NCBI GenBank assembly: GCA_049318625.1
Contig: JBMOGA010000027.1
Coordinates: 1-46,628 of the forward strand
DNA from: JBMOGA01 sp049318625
GTDB lineage: Bacteria > Pseudomonadota > Alphaproteobacteria > Rhizobiales > Hyphomicrobiaceae
DNA length: 46,628 nt
Direction: 5' to 3'
Part shown: positions 34,561 through 42,422 of the stretch, piece by piece
How positions within the stretch are numbered: position 1 is the first letter of the stretch
How the letters are laid out: the number at the start of each line of letters is the position of its first letter
The notes under the pieces: model-generated
What the model was told of the DNA's origin: nothing
Seen by the model: only the letters and a program-made list of their open reading frames with translations
Databases searched by the model: none
Position numbers and translations under genes: made by a program

Positions 34561-35427
34561 TCAGGTCCGGGCCTCGTTGCCGATGATCGCCGACCGCAGC
34601 AGCGCCGAGATGTAGTCGATGATGCCGACGGTCACGAGGATCATCAGAATCAGGAAGGAGACGTGCTGCCACTCGAGCGTGCGGATCTGCTCGGCCAGAT
34701 GCAGGCCGATACCGCCGGCGCCGACGATGCCGATGATGGTGGCCGAGCGGGTGTTGCTCTCGAAGTAATAAAGAACCTGACTGAGAATGACCGGCAGGAT
34801 CTGCGGCACCAGCCCGAACCGGACCCGGTGAAGCGGCCCGCCGCCCGTCGAGGTGACGCCTTCGACCGGCTTTTCGTCGGCGGCCTCGATCGCCTCCGAG
34901 AACAGCTTGCCGAAGGTGCCGAAGTCGGAAGTCATGATGGCGAGCACGCCGGCGAACGGGCCGAGGCCGACCACGTTGATCCAGATCAGCGCCCAGATCA
35001 GCGTGTCGACGCCGCGAATGGAATCCAGTCCGCGACGGATCGAGAAGCGGAAAATCCACGACGGCACCACGTTGCGGGCCGCCAGGAAGCCGAACGGAAA
35101 CGCCAGCACGGCCGCGAGTAGCGTGCCGAGAAACGCGATGGCCAGCGTCTCGGCCAGCGCCATGCTCCACAGGATCAGCCTCGATTGCGTGCCGTAGTCG
35201 GGCGGCAGCATCAGTGCCACGATCTTGCCGAGTTCACCGAACCCGTTCCAGACCCGCCACCAGACGACATCGAGTGTCGCGAAGCCACCGATCGTGAGAG
35301 CGATCAGCAACACGACGACCAGTGTCGTGACGATGCGGCTCGGCCAATTGGGCCGGATCAGCTTGGGATGACGACTGGCGAGATTGTCGATGTCGGCGAG
35401 GACCGCCCGACGCATGTGACTGCTCAT
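34561..35427 (-). CDS. phnE: Phosphonate ABC transporter permease PhnE (distal copy)
   Basis: Integral membrane subunit of the PhnCDE importer. The 288-residue protein has five or six membrane helices (first at about residues 32-51) and the permease EAA-type loop around EKPVEGVTSTGG and FGLVPQILPVI, with GIVGAGGIGLHL following, as in PhnE. It starts inside the stop of the other permease gene (ATGA). The two adjacent permeases probably form a heterodimer. It ends tail to tail with phnF, with zero bases between stops. Confidence 0.92.
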   Translation of the reverse strand: MSSHMRRAVLADIDNLASRHPKLIRPNWPSRIVTTLVVVLLIALTIGGFATLDVVWWRVWNGFGELGKIVALMLPPDYGTQSRLILWSMALAETLAIAFLGTLLAAVLAFPFGFLAARNVVPSWIFRFSIRRGLDSIRGVDTLIWALIWINVVGLGPFAGVLAIMTSDFGTFGKLFSEAIEAADEKPVEGVTSTGGGPLHRVRFGLVPQILPVILSQVLYYFESNTRSATIIGIVGAGGIGLHLAEQIRTLEWQHVSFLILMILVTVGIIDYISALLRSAIIGNEART

Positions 35428-36305
35428 GAGCGCTCCTGCCCGAGGAGAGTGTGACGAAGGCGTTCGGTCAGCAGATCGATGACCATCACGGTCGCGATGA
35501 GCAACAGCAGGATTGCGCTGACGTCAGAGTAGTAGAACTTCCGGATCGCCTCGAGAAGATCCTGGCCGATGCCGCCGGCGCCGACGAAGCCCATCACGGC
35601 AGCGCCTCGCACGTTGATCTCGAAGCGGAGCAGGCCATAGCTCGCGAAATTGGACAACACCTGCGGGACGACGGCGAAACGCACCGTCTCGGTCCACGAG
35701 GCGCCCGTCGAGATCAGGCCTTCGACCGGCTTCATGTCGATGTTCTCGACGACCTCGGCGAACAGCTTGCCGAGCGCTCCCGTGGTGTGGATGGCGATGG
35801 CCAGCACGCCGGGAAGCGGGCCGAGGCCGAAGGCGACCACGAAAATGAGGGCGAAAACGATCTCCGGGACGGTGCGGCAGAATTCCAGATAGCGGCGCGC
35901 GAAGAACTGGACCGTCTTGCTCTGCACCATGTTGCTGGCCGAGAAGAAGCACAGCACGAAGGCGCCCACAGCGCCGAGCGCGGTGCCGAGATAGGCGATC
36001 ACGATGGTCTCGCCGATCTGCTTCAGCCACTTCCAGAGGCCCCAATACCATTCCTTCACGTCGGTCCACACCGGCTGGCCGCTTTCGAGGAAGAAGATCC
36101 GGCCGATGTAGCTGGTGAAGCGCCAAATGTTCTGGCCGAACCGGGCGAGGTCCACCTCTGCGACATGGCTGGCGAGGGCGATGCACAACACCAGCAGCAA
36201 CAACCCGAGCCATGTCTGGCGGCGCTTGGCGCCGAGACTCTGGAAATAGGCGCGTTCGAGCGCGGCGGCCTGATGTTCGGGCAGGACTGGAACCGAGGTG
36301 GCCAA
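35424..36305 (-). CDS. phnE: Phosphonate ABC transporter permease PhnE (proximal copy)
   Basis: Paralogous PhnE permease of 293 residues. Helices begin at about residue 32 (TWLGLLLLVLCIALASHV). IGETIVIAYLGTALGAVGAF, FALIFVVAFGLGPLPGVLA and the loop MKPVEGLISTGASW are followed by GFVGAGGIGQDL. The start is TTG at 36305 with GGGAG 7 bases upstream; no ATG fits. It overlaps the downstream phnE by four bases. A strong hairpin separates it from phnD. Confidence 0.92.
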   Translation of the reverse strand: MATSVPVLPEHQAAALERAYFQSLGAKRRQTWLGLLLLVLCIALASHVAEVDLARFGQNIWRFTSYIGRIFFLESGQPVWTDVKEWYWGLWKWLKQIGETIVIAYLGTALGAVGAFVLCFFSASNMVQSKTVQFFARRYLEFCRTVPEIVFALIFVVAFGLGPLPGVLAIAIHTTGALGKLFAEVVENIDMKPVEGLISTGASWTETVRFAVVPQVLSNFASYGLLRFEINVRGAAVMGFVGAGGIGQDLLEAIRKFYYSDVSAILLLLIATVMVIDLLTERLRHTLLGQERS

Positions 36306-36339
36306 CGTGTCGCTCCCGGATCGGGTGGGGCTCAGAACA

Positions 36340-36368
36340 GGATCGGGGGCCGCAGCGGCCCCCGATCC
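36340..36368. repeat. Long GC hairpin between phnD and phnE
   Basis: A perfect palindrome: GGATCGGGGGCCG (36340-36352), loop CAG, then CGGCCCCCGATCC (36356-36368), a 13-bp stem. It starts 7 bases after the phnD stop in the direction of transcription. No T-run follows on the minus strand. It is well placed to protect the phnD message from 3' decay, or to reduce read-through into the permease genes, so that binding protein is made in excess. Confidence 0.75.
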
Positions 36369-36375
36369 GCGATGA

Positions 36376-37284
36376 TTACTTCTTGCGCAGGGCGTCGACG
36401 AACTTGTTCAGTTCGATGATCGGATCGAACGCCTTGTTCTCGACGCTCTCCCACGGCTTCGACTTGCCGTCGGTTGCCTTCTCGAACGCGGCCGGGTCCT
36501 TCTTGGCGACGTTGAGCACGGCGGTCTTGATGGCGGCCTTGAGGTCGGCCGGCATGTCGGCCAGAAGCGCCATCGGCGAGTTCACGATCTGGTCGGACTT
36601 GAAGATCATGCGGAAATCTTCAGCCTTGACCATGTTCTTGCGGGCCATGCGCAGGAGGTTCGACTCGTTCTCGTCGTTCCACCAGTTGAAGGCCGCGTCA
36701 CAGGTGCCCTGCTGCACGGCGATGATCGCGTTCTCGTGGCTGCCCGAGTAGACGACCTTCGAGAAGAACTCTTCCGGCTTCATCTTGAGCTTGTCCATCG
36801 CGAAGCGCGGCACGTTGTTGCCGGACGTCGAGTTGGGGTCGACGAGGCAGAGGTTCTTGCCCTTCAGGTCTTCGATCTTCTGGGCGGCGCTGTCCTTCTT
36901 GACCCACAGGACAGAGTAGTAGCCCTTGGTGCCGTCCAGGTTCACGTCCTGGGCGAACGCTTCCACCTTGGCGCCGGTCGTCACGGCGCGGGCGAACGAC
37001 GACGGGCCGTAGTAGCCGATGTGGATCTGGCCAGCCTTCTGACCCTCGATCACGGCGGCATAGTCCTGGGCGACGCGCAGCGTCACCTTGGTGCCGAGCT
37101 CTTTCGAGAGGTAGCTGATCAGCGGAGCATAGCGCTCGGTCACACCAGCCGCGTTCTCGGCGGGCACGATCGCGAACACGAGCTCGGGATACTTAGCTTT
37201 CCAGTCTTGGGCGAGGGCAGAGCCAGCGGTGGCAAGCGCCATCGCGCCGACAGCCAGCTTGATGGCCGAACGACGGTCGATCAT
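36376..37284 (-). CDS. phnD: Periplasmic phosphonate-binding protein PhnD
   Basis: PhnD captures phosphonates (and often phosphate esters) in the periplasm for PhnCE. The signal peptide runs to about residue 26 (ending GSALA before QDWK) and has an RR pair (DRRSAIKL), so Tat export is possible but unproven. Mature-domain features are FAIVPAENAAGVTERYAPL, GQIHIGYYGPSSFARA and VDPNSTSGNNVPRFAM, with YSGSHENAI for ligand contact. It has 302 residues, and ATG 37284 has CGGAG 8 bases upstream. It follows phnC after 69 bases. Confidence 0.93.
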   Translation of the reverse strand: MIDRRSAIKLAVGAMALATAGSALAQDWKAKYPELVFAIVPAENAAGVTERYAPLISYLSKELGTKVTLRVAQDYAAVIEGQKAGQIHIGYYGPSSFARAVTTGAKVEAFAQDVNLDGTKGYYSVLWVKKDSAAQKIEDLKGKNLCLVDPNSTSGNNVPRFAMDKLKMKPEEFFSKVVYSGSHENAIIAVQQGTCDAAFNWWNDENESNLLRMARKNMVKAEDFRMIFKSDQIVNSPMALLADMPADLKAAIKTAVLNVAKKDPAAFEKATDGKSKPWESVENKAFDPIIELNKFVDALRKK

Positions 37285-37353
37285 TGACGAAACTCCGGTT
37301 TAGGGTGGCCTCTCGTTATTGTCGTCGCGTGCGGACCTTGTGGCCCGCTCGCG

Positions 37354-38163
37354 TCACGCCACGGCGAACGCCGGGCGAGCTTCTGACGCAGCCGGCATCG
37401 CCGTTCCTGCGGTGTCCATGACCTCACCGGCCTCCAGGCCGTATAACTCGCGCGCCGTGTCGTTGGTCAGCGCTTCCGGCGAACCGTCGAACACGATGCG
37501 GCCCTGCGCCATGCCGATCAGGCGGTCGCAGTAGGTGCGAGCGGTGTCGAGAGAATGCAAATTGCAGATCACCATGATGCCGAAGTGCTTGTTGATGCGC
37601 AGCAGCGCATCCATCACGATCTTGGTGTTGCGCGGGTCGAGCGAGGCGATCGGCTCGTCGGCGAGAATGAGATCCGGCTCCTGCACCAGAGCCCGGGCGA
37701 TGGCGACCCGCTGCTGCTGGCCGCCCGAAAGCGTATCGGCCCGCTGGCCCGCCAGGTTCGCGATGTCGAACTGCTCGAGCGCCGAGAGCGCGATGGCGCG
37801 GTCCGTCCGGCCCCACAACTTGAGCAGCGAGCGTGGCGTGCTGACGTAATTGAGGCGGCCCATCATGACGTTGGTCATGACGTCCAACCGCCCGGCCAAG
37901 TTGAACTGCTGGAAAATCATCGCCGAGCGGGCGCGCCAGTCGCGCAGCGCCTGACCCTTGAGGCTCGTGACATCGATGTCGTCGAACCGGATCTTGCCCT
38001 CGGACGGGTCGATCAGACGGTTGACCATCCGAAGCAGGGTCGACTTGCCGGCGCCGGAGCGGCCGATCACGCCGACGAACTGGCCCCGTGGAATCTCGAA
38101 ATTGGCGTCTGCGACGGCCTTGTGCGTTCCAAATTTCTTCGTGACGCTTTCAATGGCCAGCAT
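37354..38163 (-). CDS. phnC: Phosphonate ABC transporter ATPase PhnC
   Basis: ATPase of the phosphonate importer. From ATG 38163 it has 269 residues: Walker A GRSGAGKS (34-41), Q-loop MIFQQFNLAGRL, signature LSGGQQQR, Walker B LILADEPIASLDP and switch His in CNLHSLD. The open frame extends upstream into the promoter but has no conserved residues there. It is the first gene of phnCDEE, driven by the Pho-box promoter 50 bases upstream. Confidence 0.93.
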   Translation of the reverse strand: MLAIESVTKKFGTHKAVADANFEIPRGQFVGVIGRSGAGKSTLLRMVNRLIDPSEGKIRFDDIDVTSLKGQALRDWRARSAMIFQQFNLAGRLDVMTNVMMGRLNYVSTPRSLLKLWGRTDRAIALSALEQFDIANLAGQRADTLSGGQQQRVAIARALVQEPDLILADEPIASLDPRNTKIVMDALLRINKHFGIMVICNLHSLDTARTYCDRLIGMAQGRIVFDGSPEALTNDTARELYGLEAGEVMDTAGTAMPAASEARPAFAVA

Positions 38164-38199
38164 GCCCGTGCACCATCCGTAAACCAATCCAGACGGCTG

Positions 38200-38231
38200 C
38201 TTATAGGTGGCGCATGACACTGGGATGACAA
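38200..38231 (-). promoter_or_regulatory. Pho box and -10 element upstream of phnC
   Basis: On the minus strand, TTGTCAT-CCCA-GTGTCAT (38231 to 38214) is two 7-base units spaced by 4, matching the PhoB consensus CTGTCAT unit at 6 of 7 positions in each copy. Eight bases downstream is TATAAG (38205-38200), a good -10. The spacing is that of PhoB-activated promoters, which replace the -35 by the Pho box. It predicts induction of phnCDEE by phosphate starvation. Confidence 0.85.
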
Positions 38232-38262
38232 AAAGCCGGCCCGAACCGCCGTTGCCGTGGGC

Positions 38263-38658
38263 CTACAAGGACTTGGGTTCGGCTGGTGAGGTTCGGGGCT
38301 GCGGTCGCGGCGGCTGGGTCGGGTCGGCCAGATTGCGATCGAAGTCGCGCAGCCGCTCGCGACACTTCTTGAACAGCCGCTCCAACTCGTCGATCGCGCG
38401 GTCGATCTCGGGCTCGCTCGGCATCTGGACGCGCGGCCCCTCGGCCGGCTTTGGAGGCGCGCTGTCGTTGACCGGCTCGCAGGACCACGTCTCGGCCCGC
38501 CGGGTGCACAGCGCAAGCGCGCCGGTTTCGGTATCGAGCCTCAGGAAGCCGCCCTCCACCGGCGACATCGTGTAGCGCCCGGTCCGCTCCTGGGCGAACG
38601 CCGCGGTGCCTGCGGTGAGAACGGCGACGGCGAGGACAAGGGCTGAAAGGCGGGTCAT
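38263..38658 (-). CDS. Small secreted protein of unknown function
   Basis: A 131-residue protein with a clear Sec signal peptide (cleavage near residue 22, AAFA before QE). The mature part has GRYTMSPVEGGFLRLDTETG and ALCTRRAETWSCEPV (two cysteines), then a charged helical stretch (EIDRAIDELERLFKKCRERL) and a proline-rich end. GGAGG 6 bases upstream of ATG 38658 gives a strong start. The family was not recognised by name; the N-terminal pattern recurs in small periplasmic proteins of rhizobia. It runs in the same direction as phnC, but the Pho-box promoter lies between them. Confidence 0.75.
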   Translation of the reverse strand: MTRLSALVLAVAVLTAGTAAFAQERTGRYTMSPVEGGFLRLDTETGALALCTRRAETWSCEPVNDSAPPKPAEGPRVQMPSEPEIDRAIDELERLFKKCRERLRDFDRNLADPTQPPRPQPRTSPAEPKSL

Positions 38659-38729
38659 GGCACACCTCCGGGTTGCCCGACACTGGTACCACGACACTGT
38701 GGCAATCCGCGGCCAATCCGTTCCCGCGC

Positions 38730-39290
38730 TCAACGGACGGCCAGCGCGAGCAGGACCACCGCCGCCAGGGCGACACCGGCCGCGATCCACACCCACGGCA
38801 CGGCCGATCCTGCCGCCCCGGGACCGGCGGCCGGTGCCGCCGCCTCGGGCGGCTTGCCGACGATCTCCTGGAACCGGTCGAAGAACTGGGTGGCCATCAT
38901 CTTGGCGGTCGAGTCGATGAGCCGCGAACCGAGCTGCGCGAGCTTGCCGGCGACCTGTGCCTGCGCTTCGTAGACCAGCCGGGTGCCCTGGGCGTGCGGC
39001 TCGAGCCGCACCTTGGCGCCGCCCTTGGCCGAGCCGGCCACGCCGCCACTGCCCGAGCCCGAGATCGTGTAGCCGTGCGGCGGATCGAGATCGCTGAGGG
39101 TGACCGATCCGCTCCACTTGGCCTGCAGCGGCCCGACCCGCATGCCGACCTGGGCCTTGAGCTCGGTGTCGGACACTTTTTCCAGGCTTTCGCAGCCCGG
39201 AATCGCCTGCTTCAGGATCTCCGGATCGTTGAGGGCGCGCCAGACCGTCTCCGGGGGCGCCGTCAGGATGTATTCGCCGGTCATGTTCAT
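38730..39290 (-). CDS. CoxG-like SRPBCC protein with C-terminal membrane anchor
   Basis: A CO-dehydrogenase subunit G family (SRPBCC fold) protein: TGEYILTAPPETVWRALNDP near the start, ILKQAIPGCESLEKVSDTEL, then KGGAKVRLEP and the end of the domain near residue 150. A C-terminal helix (about 163-184, WVWIAAGVALAAVVLLALA) would anchor it to the membrane. ATG 39290 has GAGG 8 bases upstream. CoxG-type proteins are linked to molybdenum hydroxylases such as CO dehydrogenase, but no coxMSL-like gene is in the window, so it is an orphan here. Confidence 0.85.
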   Translation of the reverse strand: MNMTGEYILTAPPETVWRALNDPEILKQAIPGCESLEKVSDTELKAQVGMRVGPLQAKWSGSVTLSDLDPPHGYTISGSGSGGVAGSAKGGAKVRLEPHAQGTRLVYEAQAQVAGKLAQLGSRLIDSTAKMMATQFFDRFQEIVGKPPEAAAPAAGPGAAGSAVPWVWIAAGVALAAVVLLALAVR

Positions 39291-39340
39291 CACAGCACCT
39301 CTAGGGCCGGTAGGGTCCGCCGCCAGGCGACGGCGCCGTC

Positions 39341-40288
39341 TCAGACGATCTCGTTGCGCAGCCCCGCCTCACCGCGCTCGAGCCGCCCGAGATTGTCGAG
39401 CAGGATGTCGACCAGATCGGACTCGTAGAGGCGGGTCTCGCCGGCCGAATGCGGGGTGATGAGCACGTTCGGCATGGCCCACAGCGGCGACGTCTCGGCC
39501 AGCGGCTCGACGGCGGTGACATCGAGGCCCGCGCCGGCGATCAACTGGCTCTGGAGCGCCGCGATCAGCGCCGCCTCGTCCACCACCCGCCCGCGCGCGA
39601 CGTTGACCAGATAGGCCGTCGGCTTCATCCGCGCCAGCGCCGGCCCGTCGATCAACTTCTCCGTCTGCGGCGTCAGCGGGCAGGTCAGCACCACCACGTC
39701 GGCCCGTGGCAACAGGTCGGAAAGCGCGCTGTCGGGATGGACCTCGTCGACCGCGTCACCGCCCCGCGCCGGGTCGCGCCGCGTCGCCAGCACCGTCATG
39801 TCGAACGCCTTGGCGAACCGCGCCAGTCGCTGCCCGATGCCGCCGAGCCCAACGATCAGCATCGTCTTGCCACCGAGCACCTCTTCGCGCCGTGTCGGAT
39901 CGCCGATCATCGGCCGCCAGTGCCGCTTGGCCTGGTTGTCCCGGCCGGTGTGGATCAGCCGGGTCAGCGCCAGCGTCAGGGCGAGCCCGTGCTCGGCGAC
40001 GGCGCGCGCATTGACGCCCTGGGCGCTGGCCAGTCGCACGCCCGCCGCCCGGAACCTGGCCTTGTCGTACTGGTCGGTGCCGGCGCTGATCGACTGCACC
40101 AGGACGAGGCGCTTGGCCTGGTCCAGCAACTCGTTGCGCCACAGGCCCGAAACCACGATCACGTGCGCATCGGCCGCCTCGCGCTCGAGATCGGCCGGCG
40201 TGCGTACCGGCACGAACACTGCCCCCGCGTTCTTGCGCTGGAAGGCGTCGTCGAACGTATAGGCCGCGTGCGCGAACACGATCTTCAT
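39341..40288 (-). CDS. D-2-hydroxyacid dehydrogenase
   Basis: A 315-residue NAD(P)-dependent D-isomer-specific 2-hydroxyacid dehydrogenase. The nucleotide-binding loop is GLGGIG (147-152), and the expected catalytic residues are Arg232 (ARGRVVDE), Glu261 (AVEP) and His280 (TPHSAGE). The N-terminal catalytic-domain segment includes LVQSISAGTDQYD. Substrate cannot be told from sequence (glyoxylate/hydroxypyruvate-type reductases look similar). It ends 50 bases upstream of the coxG-like gene start. Confidence 0.9.
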   Translation of the reverse strand: MKIVFAHAAYTFDDAFQRKNAGAVFVPVRTPADLEREAADAHVIVVSGLWRNELLDQAKRLVLVQSISAGTDQYDKARFRAAGVRLASAQGVNARAVAEHGLALTLALTRLIHTGRDNQAKRHWRPMIGDPTRREEVLGGKTMLIVGLGGIGQRLARFAKAFDMTVLATRRDPARGGDAVDEVHPDSALSDLLPRADVVVLTCPLTPQTEKLIDGPALARMKPTAYLVNVARGRVVDEAALIAALQSQLIAGAGLDVTAVEPLAETSPLWAMPNVLITPHSAGETRLYESDLVDILLDNLGRLERGEAGLRNEIV

Positions 40289-40406
40289 CTGGGCGCGCGG
40301 CGGCAAGGCACGGGGGAGGGAAACCGGCACGGGTGTGATCCTCGGTGGCTGTGGCGCGGGGAGTGTAGGGCGGGGCGCGCGCGCGCTCAACCGTCGGCCC
40401 GGCGCA

Positions 40407-41468
40407 TCAGTTGGCGGGCCGCGCCGCCGTGATGCGCGTGCGCTGGGCCGGCAGTCTGCGGCCCTGCTTGGCCAGCACCGCCGCCTCGATGTTCTGCAGG
40501 AACATCCGCGCACAGGCCTCCCATCCGAACTCGAGCGCCTGCTGGCGCACCCGGTCGCGATCGAGGGCCAGCGCCTGACGGGCCGCCTCGGACAGGCTTT
40601 CGGACAGGATGCCTGTCACGCCCGGCTTCACGATATCGATCGGTCCGGTCACCGGAAAAGCGGCGATCGGCAAGCCCGACGCCATCGCTTCGAGCAGCAC
40701 CATGCCGAACGTATCGGTGCGGCTCGGGAACACGAACACGTCGGCCGAGGCATAGCACTCGGCCAGCGCCTCGCCAGACTTGCTGCCGGTGAAGATCACG
40801 TCGGGATAGCGGGCCTTCAGCGTCTCCATCATCGGCCCGGCGCCGACGACGACCTTGCGCCCCGGCACGTCGAGATCGAGGAACGCCGTGATGTTCTTTT
40901 CGATCGCGATCCGGCCCACGTAGAGGAACACCGGCTCCGGCCCGAACAGCCGCACACTGCGCGGCCGGAACAGGTCCGTGTCGACCCCCCGCGTCCACGG
41001 CAGGATGCGGCGGAACCCGCGCGCCTCGAGATCGCGCGCGAGGCTCGGCGTCGCCACCATCATGCCCTCGCCGGCATTGTGGAAATGCCGCTGCACCGCA
41101 TAGGTCCACGCCTCGGGAATGTTGAAGCGCGAGCTGAGATAGTCCGGAAACCGTGTATGGAACGACGTCGTGAACGGCACCTTGCGGGCGATGCAGTAGC
41201 GCCGGGTCATCCAGCCGACCGGCCCTTCGGTGGCGACGTGGACCGCATCCGGCCGGATCAGATTGAGCCGCTCGACCAGATAGGCGAAACCCGGCAGGGC
41301 GAGCCGGATCTCGGGGTAAGTCGGGCACGGCACCGTCCGGAACTCGCCGGGCGTGAGAACGGCGACACCGACGCCGAAATCCTCGATCTCCCCGAGCACG
41401 CGCTCGTAGGTCCGCACGACGCCGTTGATCTGTGGCCTCCAAGCATCCGTGGCCACAAGTATGCGCAT
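40407..41468 (-). CDS. agt: GT4 glycosyltransferase, probable glycolipid synthase Agt
   Basis: A retaining GT-B glycosyltransferase of 353 residues. The acceptor-side start is ATDAWRPQINGVVRT (residues 6-20), with FTTSFHTRFPDYL (about 99-111). The donor side has YVGRIAIEKNI (about 183-193) and FGMVLLEAMASGLP (254-267, the EX7E region). Its start overlaps the plcP stop by one base, the pair arrangement known from phosphate-starved rhizobia and marine alphaproteobacteria, where Agt glycosylates diacylglycerol to make mono-glucosyl or glucuronosyl lipids. The gene name rests on that linkage and on resemblance recalled by eye; PimB-type mannosyltransferases are the main alternative. Confidence 0.75.
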   Translation of the reverse strand: MRILVATDAWRPQINGVVRTYERVLGEIEDFGVGVAVLTPGEFRTVPCPTYPEIRLALPGFAYLVERLNLIRPDAVHVATEGPVGWMTRRYCIARKVPFTTSFHTRFPDYLSSRFNIPEAWTYAVQRHFHNAGEGMMVATPSLARDLEARGFRRILPWTRGVDTDLFRPRSVRLFGPEPVFLYVGRIAIEKNITAFLDLDVPGRKVVVGAGPMMETLKARYPDVIFTGSKSGEALAECYASADVFVFPSRTDTFGMVLLEAMASGLPIAAFPVTGPIDIVKPGVTGILSESLSEAARQALALDRDRVRQQALEFGWEACARMFLQNIEAAVLAKQGRRLPAQRTRITAARPAN

Positions 41469-42256
41469 CAGGCGGCGGCCTCCAGGGGCACGGGTGCGGA
41501 CTTGGTGGTTTCACGGGTCCGCATCACGTCGTACCAGCGTACGATTTCGAATCGTCCGTCACCAGTCTCGCAGATTGCCGTGCAGCTTTCGACCCAGTCG
41601 CCGGAGTTCAAATAGTGAACCCCCTCGATCTGGCGCGACGCGGCATGGTGAATGTGGCCGCAGATCACCCCTTCGACGCTCTGCCGCCGGGCCTCCTCGG
41701 CGAGCGCGGTCTCGAAATCGCCGATGAAGTTGACGGCCGACTTCACGCGATACTTGAGGTAGGCCGACAGCGACCAGTAGCCGAGGCCGAGCCGGCGGCG
41801 CGCCCAGTTCAGCGGCACGTTGATGGCCAGCGCCAGCGAGTAACCGCGGTCGCCGAGGAACGCCAGCCACCGCGCATAGCGCACGACGACGTCGAATTCG
41901 TCGCCGTGGATGACCAGATAACGGCGACCGTCCGGTGTGGTGTGGACAGCCTGGCGCTCGATCTCGATGCCGCCGAACCGGGTGCCGCAATACTCGCGCA
42001 GCCCCTCGTCATGATTGCCGGGAATGAAAACCACCCGCGTGCCTTTACGCACCTTGCGCAGCAATTTCTGCAGCACGTCGTTGTGCGACTGCGGCCACAC
42101 GGCGCCGCGGCGGATACGCCAGAAATCGATGATGTCGCCGACCAGATAGATGGTCTCGGCGTCATTGTGCTTCAGGAAGTCCAGAAGGGCTTCGGCCTGC
42201 GCTGTCCGAGTTCCCAGATGGACGTCGGATATAAAAAGCGATCGGTAGGTGTTCAT
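41468..42256 (-). CDS. plcP: PlcP-type phospholipase C (calcineurin-like)
   Basis: A 262-residue metallophosphoesterase with all metal motifs: DVHLG (Asp11, His13), GD (Asp41), GNHD (Asn81, His82), IHGDE (His117) and GHIHH (His201, His203). Blocks such as WPQSHNDVLQKLLRK, HGDEFDVVVRYARWLAFLG and NSGDWVESCTA match PlcP, which hydrolyses phosphatidylcholine and phosphatidylethanolamine to diacylglycerol when phosphate is scarce. UDP-2,3-diacylglucosamine hydrolase LpxH is the related alternative. Coupling to the Agt-like gene and a Pho-box-like element upstream favour PlcP. GGAAAGG lies about 5 bases before the ATG. Confidence 0.8.
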   Translation of the reverse strand: MNTYRSLFISDVHLGTRTAQAEALLDFLKHNDAETIYLVGDIIDFWRIRRGAVWPQSHNDVLQKLLRKVRKGTRVVFIPGNHDEGLREYCGTRFGGIEIERQAVHTTPDGRRYLVIHGDEFDVVVRYARWLAFLGDRGYSLALAINVPLNWARRRLGLGYWSLSAYLKYRVKSAVNFIGDFETALAEEARRQSVEGVICGHIHHAASRQIEGVHYLNSGDWVESCTAICETGDGRFEIVRWYDVMRTRETTKSAPVPLEAAA

Positions 42257-42309
42257 CGAAGCCTTTCCCCCCGAGAACGGGCCAGTCAGCGAGCATAAAG
42301 TCCATTCGA

Positions 42310-42327
42310 GTTTCAGTTTTGTGACGT
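42310..42327 (-). promoter_or_regulatory. Pho-box-like element upstream of plcP
   Basis: On the minus strand ACGTCAC-AAAA-CTGAAAC has the 7-4-7 layout of a Pho box; each unit matches CTGTCAT/C at 5 of 7 positions and the AT spacer fits. About 10 bases downstream TTTATG could serve as a -10. It lies 54 bases before the plcP ATG. It is weaker than the phnC box and needs experimental support. Confidence 0.45.
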
Positions 42328-42422
42328 TTCGCCGCCTAGTCCGCAGGTTGCGGATGGGCGGCGACGAAATGGGCTCGTGCGGGCTGTTTGGACACCATAG
42401 GCTTTGTGGCGCGAACGGGTGG

